A stretch of DNA of 64,000 nt, taken from positions 1 through 64,000 of the forward strand of contig JASJAW010000018.1 in the NCBI GenBank assembly GCA_030066795.1. Direction: 5' to 3'. Of this stretch, positions 52,714 through 59,956 are shown piece after piece (position 1 is the stretch's first letter; each line of letters opens with the position of its first letter). The position numbers and the translations under genes are program-made. The stretch is from Dinoroseobacter sp. Lineage in GTDB: Bacteria; Pseudomonadota; Alphaproteobacteria; Rhodobacterales; Rhodobacteraceae. The notes beneath the pieces are model-generated. The model had not been told where the DNA came from. It ran no database searches and saw only the letters and a list, made by a program, of their open reading frames with translations.

Positions 52714-52751
52714 GTTCTGCCAGCGGACGCCTAAGTCTCCTCCGGCAGAAC
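52714..52751 (+). promoter_or_regulatory. Hairpin of the riboswitch expression platform
   Basis: GTTCTGCC (52714-52721) pairs with GGCAGAAC (52744-52751), directly before the AGAGAGGGAG ribosome site at 52752-52761. The loop holds CTCCTCC, which could pair with GGGAGG at the aptamer end (52675-52680) or partly with the ribosome site. No T-run follows, so translational control is more likely than termination; this is inference. Confidence 0.5.
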
Positions 52752-52768
52752 AGAGAGGGAGCGTTAAC

Positions 52769-53824
52769 GTGCTGAAGCAAACCACCATCCTCACCGCAGC
52801 AGTGCTGGCCGGAGCTATGGCCCTGCCAGCAACGGCGCAGGAGAAAACAGAATTCAAGGTCGCTTGGTCGATTTATGTCGGCTGGATGCCTTGGGGGTAT
52901 CTCGAAGACAGCGGCATCATGGACAAATGGGCCGACAAGTACGGCATCGACGTCGAGATCGTACAGATCAACGACTACATCGAATCTATCAACCAATACA
53001 CCGCGGGCGCATTTGACGGCGTGTCCGCCACCAACATGGATACGCTCTCCATCCCTTCGGGTGGCGGCGTGGATACGACCGCGCTGATCGTGGGCGATTA
53101 CTCCAACGGCAACGATGCAGTGATCCTGAAAGGCGAAGGAGAGTTGGCTGATTTGGCGGGAAAGCCTGTCAATCTCGTGGAACTGTCAGTCAGCCATTAC
53201 CTGCTCGCGCGCGGGCTGGACAGTGTCGGTCTGTCGGAGGCGGATCTGGACGGTGTGATCAACACGTCCGACGCCGACATGATCGCAGCCTATGCCACTG
53301 ATGACGTACAGGCTGTCGTGACGTGGAACCCGCTTGTTTCGACCATCATGGAAGAGCCGGGGGCAAATAAGCTTTTCGATAGCTCCGACATCCCCGGTGA
53401 AATTATTGACTTGATGGTGGTGAACACCGAAACGCTGGAAGCGAACCCCGACTTCGGTAAAGCTATGGTTGGCGCGTGGTATGAAGTTATGGCTCTTATG
53501 GCCGCCGGAGATGAAGCTGTTCTGACCGCCATGGCGGAAGCATCCGGCACCGATCTGGCCGGCTACAAGGCGCAATTGGCTTCGACCGAGATGTTCTACG
53601 ATCCAGCCGATGCAGTAGCCTTTACCCAGTCGTCGGATCTGCCAACGACGATGGTCAGTGTGGCCGAGTTCCTGTTCGACAAGGGCATTTTGGGAGAGGG
53701 CGCGCCGAGCGCAGACTTCGTGGGGGTGGCATACCCAGACGGCTCGACCAGTGGAGATACCAGCAACGTCCAGTTCCGCTTTGACACCACCTACATGCAG
53801 ATGGCCGCCGACGGCGCGCTGTAA
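52769..53824 (+). CDS. Periplasmic binding protein of the guanidine-linked ABC transporter
   Basis: The 351-residue protein has a Sec signal (about 1-23, ending ATAQ) and an NMT1/SsuA-type binding fold (YVGWMPWGYLEDSGIMDKWADKYGI, then GVSATNMDTLSIPSGGGVDTTALIVGDYSNGNDAV). This resembles the binding proteins found beside urea/guanidine carboxylase genes, labelled urea transporters in older annotation. The start is GTG at 52769, set by GAGGGAG upstream and the signal peptide. A longer frame from 52541 runs through the riboswitch. With the riboswitch before it, guanidine or a derivative is the likely ligand. Confidence 0.9.
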   Translation: MLKQTTILTAAVLAGAMALPATAQEKTEFKVAWSIYVGWMPWGYLEDSGIMDKWADKYGIDVEIVQINDYIESINQYTAGAFDGVSATNMDTLSIPSGGGVDTTALIVGDYSNGNDAVILKGEGELADLAGKPVNLVELSVSHYLLARGLDSVGLSEADLDGVINTSDADMIAAYATDDVQAVVTWNPLVSTIMEEPGANKLFDSSDIPGEIIDLMVVNTETLEANPDFGKAMVGAWYEVMALMAAGDEAVLTAMAEASGTDLAGYKAQLASTEMFYDPADAVAFTQSSDLPTTMVSVAEFLFDKGILGEGAPSADFVGVAYPDGSTSGDTSNVQFRFDTTYMQMAADGAL

Positions 53825-53840
53825 GCGGGGGAGGCGGGTC

Positions 53841-53864
53841 GCCGGATCGTGCTCGCGGTCCGGC
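53841..53864 (+). repeat. Intergenic hairpin after the binding-protein gene
   Basis: GCCGGATCG (53841-53849) pairs with CGGTCCGGC (53856-53864) with one G-U pair. Such hairpins often protect the upstream message, giving more binding protein than permease. Confidence 0.55.
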
Positions 53865-53889
53865 AACCCAACTCGAACGAGGAAGTTCG

Positions 53890-54702
53890 ATGCGGCTTAT
53901 CAACCGAAAACCGGGACGCGTGTTATCGCTGTTCCTGCTTCCTGTGCCATTCGCGTTGGTTCTCCTGGCCTACAAGCTGGGGTCCGATGCCCGATTGGCC
54001 GTGAACCCTCAGGACAAGTTGCTTCCAGCGCTCTCGACGTTGCTTGATACCGCGGGGCGTCTGACGACCGAGGGCAGTCGTCGCACCGGAGAGATCCTTT
54101 TCTGGAAAGACACATGGTCGAGCCTCACTCGCCTGGGACTCGGGGTCGGTATCGCCTCTCTGATAGGATTGATCGCGGGTCTCGCGATCGGTCTTTTGCC
54201 CTATGTGCGCGCCGGATTGGCAGGATTTGTTGCCGTTGTTTCAATGGTGCCACCACTCGCGGTCCTGCCAATCTTGTTTATCGTCTTTGGCCTTGGGGAG
54301 GTCAGCAAAGTCGCCCTGATCGTGATCGGAATTACACCGTTCCTGATCCGGGACCTGTCAGCGCGGACGATCGAACTTCCGGCGGAGCAGATTATCAAGG
54401 CGCAGACGCTCGGCGCGTCTTCGATGGCGATCGCCGTGCGCGTGGCGCTACCGCAAATCATGCCGCGGCTCATCCAAGCCGTGCGCCTGTCACTGGGGCC
54501 GGCCTGGCTCTTCCTGATCGCGGCTGAGGCCATCGCGTCTGAGGATGGACTCGGCTATCGCATCTTTCTCGTGCGGCGTTTCCTCGCGATGGATGTGATC
54601 CTCGTTTACGTCGTTTGGATCACAGTCCTTGCTTTCGCAATTGACTATGCGCTCAAAGTTCTGTCGCGCAAACTCTACCCCTGGACGGAGGCGGGCCTAT
54701 GA
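53890..54702 (+). CDS. ABC transporter permease (SsuC/TauC type), guanidine-linked
   Basis: The 270-residue protein has about six membrane helices. The EAA loop is visible as ADQIIKAQTLGASSMAIAVRVALPQIMPRLIQAVR-like sequence near 170-205, which docks the ATPase. The family imports nitrate, taurine, sulfonates or, in riboswitch-controlled operons, guanidine. Its end overlaps the ATPase start by 4 bases. Confidence 0.9.
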   Translation: MRLINRKPGRVLSLFLLPVPFALVLLAYKLGSDARLAVNPQDKLLPALSTLLDTAGRLTTEGSRRTGEILFWKDTWSSLTRLGLGVGIASLIGLIAGLAIGLLPYVRAGLAGFVAVVSMVPPLAVLPILFIVFGLGEVSKVALIVIGITPFLIRDLSARTIELPAEQIIKAQTLGASSMAIAVRVALPQIMPRLIQAVRLSLGPAWLFLIAAEAIASEDGLGYRIFLVRRFLAMDVILVYVVWITVLAFAIDYALKVLSRKLYPWTEAGL

Positions 54703-55505
54703 GCTTCGTCGAGGTCCAGAACCTGTTTCAAAGCTACGGCAACCGCCCGATCCTCGAACGTATCAACATCAGTGCGGCGGAAGGCGAGTTCATCTCAATT
54801 GTCGGCGCGTCGGGCTGTGGCAAATCCACGTTTCTGCGCCTTCTGCTGGATCAGGAGCAACCCACCCGCGGCGACATTTTCGTGGACGGGGAACCTTTGT
54901 CCGGCGAACCCACGCAATCGCGGGGGATCGTGTTCCAGCGCTATTCGGTGTTCCCACATATGACGGTGCGTGAAAACCTGATTGCAGCAGAAGGGTTGGG
55001 CGCGAACCTTTTTGGGATTCTCAACCCTACTGCCAAACGCGAGGCCGGAGAGCGCGCAGATGAGGCGCTGAACCGGATTGGGCTGGCCCATGTCGGCCAC
55101 CAGTACCCGGCAACCCTGTCGGGCGGTATGCAGCAACGGCTTGCCATTGGGCAAGCATTGGCGGCTAAACCGCGTATTCTGCTGCTGGACGAGCCCTTCG
55201 GAGCGCTTGACCCCGGCACACGGCTGCAAATGCATGCGTTCCTGATGGAGTTGCGGGCGGAGACGAACATGACTGTGTTTATGGTCACGCACGATCTGGA
55301 GGAAGGCTTCAAGCTTGGTGATCGGGTCTGGGTTTTCGACAAACCCCGATGGGATCCTCATGATCCGGAAGCCTTCGGGGCCACGATTACTTATGATTTT
55401 GACGCCCGCGATGGCGGCATTCCCTATCAGCGGATTGCCGAGGCACCGGGTCTGAGCGGAGCGGCGCAGGACACATCCGAAAAAACCCCTGTCGCCACAT
55501 CCTGA
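54699..55505 (+). CDS. ABC transporter ATP-binding protein, guanidine-linked
   Basis: The 268-residue ATPase has Walker A GASGCGKSTF, the Q loop at IVFQRYSVFPHMTV, signature LSGGMQQRLAIGQAL, Walker B ILLLDEPFGALD and switch His in VTHDLEEG. It matches the SsuB/TauB type. The C-terminal 50 residues are longer than usual. It completes the importer with the two preceding genes and is followed by the hydrolase gene after 23 bases. Confidence 0.92.
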   Translation: MSFVEVQNLFQSYGNRPILERINISAAEGEFISIVGASGCGKSTFLRLLLDQEQPTRGDIFVDGEPLSGEPTQSRGIVFQRYSVFPHMTVRENLIAAEGLGANLFGILNPTAKREAGERADEALNRIGLAHVGHQYPATLSGGMQQRLAIGQALAAKPRILLLDEPFGALDPGTRLQMHAFLMELRAETNMTVFMVTHDLEEGFKLGDRVWVFDKPRWDPHDPEAFGATITYDFDARDGGIPYQRIAEAPGLSGAAQDTSEKTPVATS

Positions 55506-55528
55506 CATACCGAGGACGGAGGACACCC

Positions 55529-56773
55529 ATGTTTCCATTTCGCGGCGAGCATACGCGTTCGCATCACCCTGCTGACCAGCGGCATGACGACCGTCGCTTT
55601 CACCATCCAGACCTGACCAAACTGCAAGGCTGGAAGGCAATGCAGGCCGAGGCAGGCATTCCGGAGGGCCGTTGGGATGAAGAACGGCGCTGGGCGCTGC
55701 GGATGGGCTTGACCGGGGCCGATACGATCGAGGACAAATCGATCCCGACTTTCGCGCGCGGAGAGCTTCCGCATTACGCGGGCATCAACACATTCCTGAA
55801 GGCGCCTTATGCCGAGGACGTTCTGGAGGTGGGTCATTATGATGCAACCGTTTTGGGCATCCCTTTCGACGGCGGCACCACCTACCGTCCCGGTACGCGG
55901 TTTGGCCCGCAGGGCGTGCGCAAGATCTCGGCGCTCTACACGCCTTATAACTACGAACTCGGCGTGGACTTGCGGGAGCAGATGACGCTCTGCGACGCCG
56001 GCGATGTGTTCACCATCCCGGCCAATCTTGAAAAAAGCTTCGACCAGATCAGCCGTGCTGTGAGCCATGTGTTCTCGTCCGGCTCTCTGCCCATCATGAT
56101 CGGGGGCGATCACTCCATCGGCTTCCCCTGCGTGCGCGGGATCGCGGAATGCACGTCGAAGAAAATTGGCATCGTCCATTTCGACCGCCATGCCGACATT
56201 CAGGAAAAAGACCTCGACGAACGGATGCACACAACGCCGTGGTTCCACTCCACCAACCTGCCCAATGTTCCTGCCAAGAACCTCGTGCAGGTCGGTATCG
56301 GCGGCTGGCAGGTCCCGCGGGAGGCCGTCAAGGTTGCCCGCGAGCGGGAAACCAACATCATCACCATGTCGGACATGGAGCGGATGGGCGTCGATAAAAC
56401 CGCCGAGATGGCGCTCGAGATGGCGTGGGACGGTGTCGACATGGTCTATATGTCCTTTGACATCGACAGCATCGACTGCGGGTTTGTGCCCGGCACCGGC
56501 TGGCCCGAGCCGGGTGGGTTCCTGCCGCGCGAAGCGCTGGCGCTGGCGTCGAAGGTCGCTGCCGAGGGCATCTGCGGGATGGAACTGGTCGAGGTCAGTC
56601 CGCCCTATGACACCTCCGACATCACAGCACTCATGGGTACCCGCGTGATCGTGGATGTTCTGGGGGCCATGGTCAGCGCGGGTAAGCTTGGCAAGCACAA
56701 AGCCCATATCGACAAGCCTGTGACCATCCCCCATGGTGATTTCGAAGGGAGGCGCTGGTCTAATGCCACATGA
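55529..56773 (+). CDS. Ureohydrolase, probable guanidine hydrolase (GdmH type)
   Basis: The 414-residue protein belongs to the arginase/agmatinase family, but its N terminus is about 100 residues longer than in agmatinase. The metal ligands of the family are intact: His195 (GGDHSIGF), Asp219-x-His221-x-Asp223 (HFDRHADIQ), Asp311 and Asp313 (SFDIDSID). The substrate loop reads PGTGWPEPGG with Trp325, where agmatinases have Thr, and DIDSIDCGF replaces the usual DP. The riboswitch and importer upstream point to guanidine as substrate, giving urea and ammonia. Guanidine hydrolases characterised so far need nickel; that is known of relatives, not shown here. GGAGG precedes the ATG. Older labels would be agmatinase. 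Confidence 0.85.
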   Translation: MFPFRGEHTRSHHPADQRHDDRRFHHPDLTKLQGWKAMQAEAGIPEGRWDEERRWALRMGLTGADTIEDKSIPTFARGELPHYAGINTFLKAPYAEDVLEVGHYDATVLGIPFDGGTTYRPGTRFGPQGVRKISALYTPYNYELGVDLREQMTLCDAGDVFTIPANLEKSFDQISRAVSHVFSSGSLPIMIGGDHSIGFPCVRGIAECTSKKIGIVHFDRHADIQEKDLDERMHTTPWFHSTNLPNVPAKNLVQVGIGGWQVPREAVKVARERETNIITMSDMERMGVDKTAEMALEMAWDGVDMVYMSFDIDSIDCGFVPGTGWPEPGGFLPREALALASKVAAEGICGMELVEVSPPYDTSDITALMGTRVIVDVLGAMVSAGKLGKHKAHIDKPVTIPHGDFEGRRWSNAT

Positions 56774-57188
56774 CATCGTGAACGGACATATCGGCCATAA
56801 CCACAGCCACGGTGACCATCTGCATTCCCATATCGACGAGGCCGACAAGGCCGCGGAATTGCAGGTCCTGACAGCGCAATTCATTGACGGGTTTCAGCAG
56901 GCGTCAGACAAAACTGCCTATCTGCGGCTTGCAGGCGTGCCGCTAGAGCGCCCCGGTAGTGCAGGGGCAACGGCGCAGAAGCTGGTGGACGTGAAGTTGA
57001 CGACCGAATGGCAGGTCGGCACAGCGTCTCCGTCCTTCGGGTCACGCGAGCTGAGCTACCTGCCGTTCCCCGGCCCTATGGTGCAGGAGCGCACGAACAT
57101 GCACTTCGTCTACGTCTCGATGGACGAAAAAACCGAGTGGGATATCCGAGATTTTCTTGCCGAGAAGCGCGATACACTCGGCGCTTAG
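56763..57188 (+). CDS. His-rich accessory protein of the guanidine operon
   Basis: The 141-residue protein overlaps the hydrolase gene by 11 bases, with GGGAGG about ten bases before the ATG. Its first 23 residues hold eight His (positions 3, 9, 12, 14, 16, 19, 21, 23), including the run HIGHNHSHGDHLHSH. A compact soluble domain (about 30-141) follows, with ELSYLPFPGPMVQERTNMH and a C-terminal helix. It is not HypA or HypB: it has no CxxC pair and no GTPase motif. The His tail suggests nickel or other metal storage or delivery to the hydrolase. This is inference; the family is unknown to me. Confidence 0.8.
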   Translation: MPHDIVNGHIGHNHSHGDHLHSHIDEADKAAELQVLTAQFIDGFQQASDKTAYLRLAGVPLERPGSAGATAQKLVDVKLTTEWQVGTASPSFGSRELSYLPFPGPMVQERTNMHFVYVSMDEKTEWDIRDFLAEKRDTLGA

Positions 57189-58079
57189 CTATAGCCCTAA
57201 CTGCCGGTAGTGGTCATTGATCGCGCCGGCAGTTGTGAACCACACCCGATCTCCGGCGTGATCCAGCATGTGGCGCAAAGCGCGTTCCAGATGCTTGAGC
57301 CGGTGAGGATGCCCCATCAGGTAGCCATGCAACGCGATGCCCATCACAAGCGGGCGCCGCGCACTTTCTTTCAGCATCACGTCAAAAGCGTCGATCATCA
57401 TATCGCCGAACTCTGCCCCTTCGCGTTTGCGTCCCACGATCTGAGGAATGTCGTTGAGCTCCTGCGGATACGGCACTGACAAGATGCGGCCCCCGCTGCG
57501 CGTCGTCATCCATACCGGCTGGTCGTCCTGACACCAATCCAGCAGGTACTCATAACCTGCTTCTTCCAACAGATCTGGCGTGATCCGGCTCTGGCTGATC
57601 CAGGGGCCGAGCCATCCTTTCGGGGCCGATCCTGTCCGCGCGCGAAGTTCTGCAGTTGCCTCGGAGATCAACGCGGCCTCATCGGCCTCAGACATCACGC
57701 CTTGCCGCTCTGCATTGGTCCGTCCGTGTCCCGCGATTTCGTCGCCTCGGGCGGCGTAGGCTTCAGCAAGGCCCGGCGCTTCTGCATACAAGTAGGAGTT
57801 TACCAGCGCCGTGCAGGGCAGAGACAACTCGTCGAAAAGCTCGAGCATCCGCCAAGCACCCACGCGGTTTCCGTAGTCGCGCCACGCGTAGTTCAGGACA
57901 TCCGGTTGCGGTCCGCCCGGCGCCAGCTCTGCGCCAAGTCCTTCTGCAAAGGAGAAACACTCAAGGTTCATCCCCAGATATACCGCCAGTCGCTTGCCCT
58001 CCGGCCAGTTGAAATCGGGCCGATCGGGGAGCGCGGAGTAGGTATACCGGCCATGATGGGGCAAACGCAGCTCTGTCAT
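57189..58079 (-). CDS. Polysaccharide-deacetylase-family hydrolase (PuuE-like)
   Basis: The 296-residue protein has a NodB-like barrel: RLAVYLGMNLECF, LVNSYLYAEAPGLAEAYAARGDEIAGHGRTN, GWLGPWISQSRITPDLLEEAGYEYLLDW and a final HPHRLKHLERALRHML. The metal His pattern (GHGRTN, HGYLMGHPHRL) fits amidohydrolase-like members such as the allantoinase PuuE rather than chitin deacetylases. It may act on a purine or ureide compound, which would fit nitrogen-waste use beside the guanidine operon. ATG 58079 is used, and the frame further upstream has no support. It ends one base from the His-rich gene, convergent. Confidence 0.82.
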   Translation of the reverse strand: MTELRLPHHGRYTYSALPDRPDFNWPEGKRLAVYLGMNLECFSFAEGLGAELAPGGPQPDVLNYAWRDYGNRVGAWRMLELFDELSLPCTALVNSYLYAEAPGLAEAYAARGDEIAGHGRTNAERQGVMSEADEAALISEATAELRARTGSAPKGWLGPWISQSRITPDLLEEAGYEYLLDWCQDDQPVWMTTRSGGRILSVPYPQELNDIPQIVGRKREGAEFGDMMIDAFDVMLKESARRPLVMGIALHGYLMGHPHRLKHLERALRHMLDHAGDRVWFTTAGAINDHYRQLGL

Positions 58080-58122
58080 CCGTTGCACCCCCGGATGCTT
58101 AAAACCTGCTTCGAAGGCGACA

Positions 58123-58136
58123 TTTTGTATACAGAA
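58123..58136. promoter_or_regulatory. GntR-type operator candidate
   Basis: TTTTGTATACAGAA is a palindrome with one mismatched pair around TGTATACA. It resembles operators of FadR-subfamily GntR regulators (TTGTATACAA-like). It lies between the divergent deacetylase-like gene and the TRAP transporter genes, so it could control either or both. No GntR gene is in the window. Confidence 0.45.
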
Positions 58137-58278
58137 CCTGCTGCTTTTTTCGGCATATGAAAAACCCTTCCATTTTTTGCCGGTTTTCTTCGCCCGCCAG
58201 ATAGCCCGCGCGCGCGGGGCGCCTAGGTGGCGAGGTGCTGAAAAAACGACAACAACACTCACGAAGGGGAGTTCCGCC

Positions 58279-59361
58279 ATGGATCGTCGAAAGTTTTTGA
58301 CCTCTGCCGGGGTCGGTGTAGGGGCCACCGCGTTGGCCGCACCAAATATAGCGCGTGCCCAGAGCCTGCAGTGGAAAATGACCACCGCGTTTCCGCCGGG
58401 CCAGCCGTTTTACTCCACGGGCCCGGGCTCGCTAACCGATTTCGCGGATCGCGTACGGACCATGTCGCAAGGTGCTCTCGACATCACCGTCTACCATGGC
58501 GGCGAACTGGTGCCGGCCTTTGAAGGATTTGACGCTGTGCGCCAAGGCGTCGTTGAGATGAATGGCTGGGTCAGCTATTTCGGTGCAGGCAAAGTGCCGG
58601 CCGCGCAGTTCTTCGGCGCGGTCCCGTTCGGAATGTCCACCCAGGGCCAGAACGCATGGTTCTACCACGGCGGCGGTATCGATCTCTGGAACGAGATCTA
58701 CGAACCGCTTGGCCTCGTCGCGATGCCCGTTGGCGCCACCGGCGTTCAGATGACCGGTTGGTTCAACAAAGAGATCAACTCGCTCGAAGACCTGCAGGGT
58801 CTGCGCATGCGTATTCCTGGCCTCGCGGGCCGTGCTTACTCTGCAGTTGGCGTGGACGTGAAGCTGCTTCCGGGCGGTGAGATCTTCCCTGCGCTGGAGC
58901 GTGGCGTGATTGACGCAGCAGAATGGGTGGGTCCTGCACAGGACAAGATCCTCGGTCTTAACACCGCAGCCAAGTATTACTATACCACTGGCTGGCACGA
59001 GCCGACCACGGTCACCGAACTGTCGATCAACAAGGCGGCATGGGACGGTCTGTCCCCAGAGTTGCAGTCGATCGTAGAGAACGCTGCAGCGGCCTGTAAC
59101 GTCATCTCCCATTCCTGGGCAGAGGCGAACAACGCGGCGGCTCTGAAAGAGTTCGAAGCAAACGGTACCGAACTGCGCGTTCTGCCGGACGACGTTATCG
59201 CCGCGCTGAAAGAGGCCATGGGTCCAGTCTACGACGGCCTCGCCGATGACGATGCAGAGTTCAAGAAGGTGATGGACAGCTACTTCGCTTTCAAGGAAGA
59301 GCACGACATCTGGGCAGCAGCTTCTGAGGCCGTCTGGCACGCCAAACTGCGCGACGCATAA
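58279..59361 (+). CDS. TRAP transporter periplasmic binding protein (DctP type)
   Basis: The 360-residue protein has a twin-arginine-like signal, MDRRKFLTSAGVGVGA, ending at AQS. WKMTTAFPPGQPFYSTGPGSLTDFADRV and GLRMRIPGLAGRAYSAVG with the conserved carboxylate-binding Arg follow, then the DAAEWVGPAQDK helix. It is close to TakP, the 2-oxoacid-binding type. Expected ligands are pyruvate, 2-oxobutyrate or similar acids. The start has GGGGA upstream. Confidence 0.93.
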   Translation: MDRRKFLTSAGVGVGATALAAPNIARAQSLQWKMTTAFPPGQPFYSTGPGSLTDFADRVRTMSQGALDITVYHGGELVPAFEGFDAVRQGVVEMNGWVSYFGAGKVPAAQFFGAVPFGMSTQGQNAWFYHGGGIDLWNEIYEPLGLVAMPVGATGVQMTGWFNKEINSLEDLQGLRMRIPGLAGRAYSAVGVDVKLLPGGEIFPALERGVIDAAEWVGPAQDKILGLNTAAKYYYTTGWHEPTTVTELSINKAAWDGLSPELQSIVENAAAACNVISHSWAEANNAAALKEFEANGTELRVLPDDVIAALKEAMGPVYDGLADDDAEFKKVMDSYFAFKEEHDIWAAASEAVWHAKLRDA

Positions 59362-59390
59362 GCGCCCGCAGACGGACTGAAGAAAAGACC

Positions 59391-59421
59391 AGGCGGGCAT
59401 CGCAGAACGCGGTGCCCGCCT
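59391..59421 (+). repeat. Strong hairpin between the TRAP binding protein and permease genes
   Basis: AGGCGGGCA pairs with TGCCCGCCT (59391-59399 with 59413-59421) and the stem continues inward to 13 pairs with one G-U. Like the hairpin at 53841, it follows a binding-protein gene and probably raises its expression over the permease genes. Confidence 0.65.
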
Positions 59422-59443
59422 GCATGTGGGGACGGGAACTTTC

Positions 59444-59956
59444 ATGGATTATGCACTGAAGCTGGCCGATGGCATCGACCGGCTGACCAAGGGCGCTTCG
59501 CGGCTCGCGGCGGCTTTGTTACTGGCGCTTGTTGCGCTGGTTTTTTTCAACGTGTTCGGGCGGTACATCGTCGGCACCAGCCCTGTCTGGGCGCAGGAGC
59601 TGGAATGGCACCTGATGGCACCGATTGCGCTGCTCGGAATCACGGTTCTGATGCTCGAAAACGGGCATGTGCGGGTTGATATGGTTTATGACCGGTTGTC
59701 CGCGAAATGGCAGGCCTCGCTTGATCTCTTTTCCATGCTCTGCGGTGTGATCATCGCCTGCCTCTTCATCAAGTATTCCTGGGGGTTCGTCGATAATTCA
59801 TGGTCGATCCGCGAGGGGTCCCCGGATCCCGGCGGATTGCCTGCCCGGTATATCGTCAAGGGGATGTTGCCGGTCGCCTTCGCGCTCTTCGCTCTGCAAT
59901 GCGCGGCCAATGCGATCCGCCATGCGAACACCCTGCGGGAGATGCGCCATGGATGA
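59444..59956 (+). CDS. TRAP transporter small permease (DctQ type)
   Basis: The 170-residue protein has four membrane helices with the DctQ layout: ALVALVFFNVFGRYIVGTSPVWAQELEWHLM, ENGHVRVDMVYDRLS, a helix near 110, and a C-terminal helix. The ATG at 59444 is chosen; a GTG at 59426 adds six residues. Its stop overlaps the large-permease start by 8 bases. Confidence 0.9.
   Translation: MDYALKLADGIDRLTKGASRLAAALLLALVALVFFNVFGRYIVGTSPVWAQELEWHLMAPIALLGITVLMLENGHVRVDMVYDRLSAKWQASLDLFSMLCGVIIACLFIKYSWGFVDNSWSIREGSPDPGGLPARYIVKGMLPVAFALFALQCAANAIRHANTLREMRHG

Noticed and set aside
52541-52768. Upstream extension of the binding-protein frame
   Set aside because: It runs through the riboswitch and its hairpin; the signal peptide and ribosome site place the start at 52769.
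55529-56773. Plain agmatinase (speB) call
   Set aside because: The long N terminus, Trp in the substrate loop and the guanidine riboswitch upstream fit a guanidine hydrolase better.
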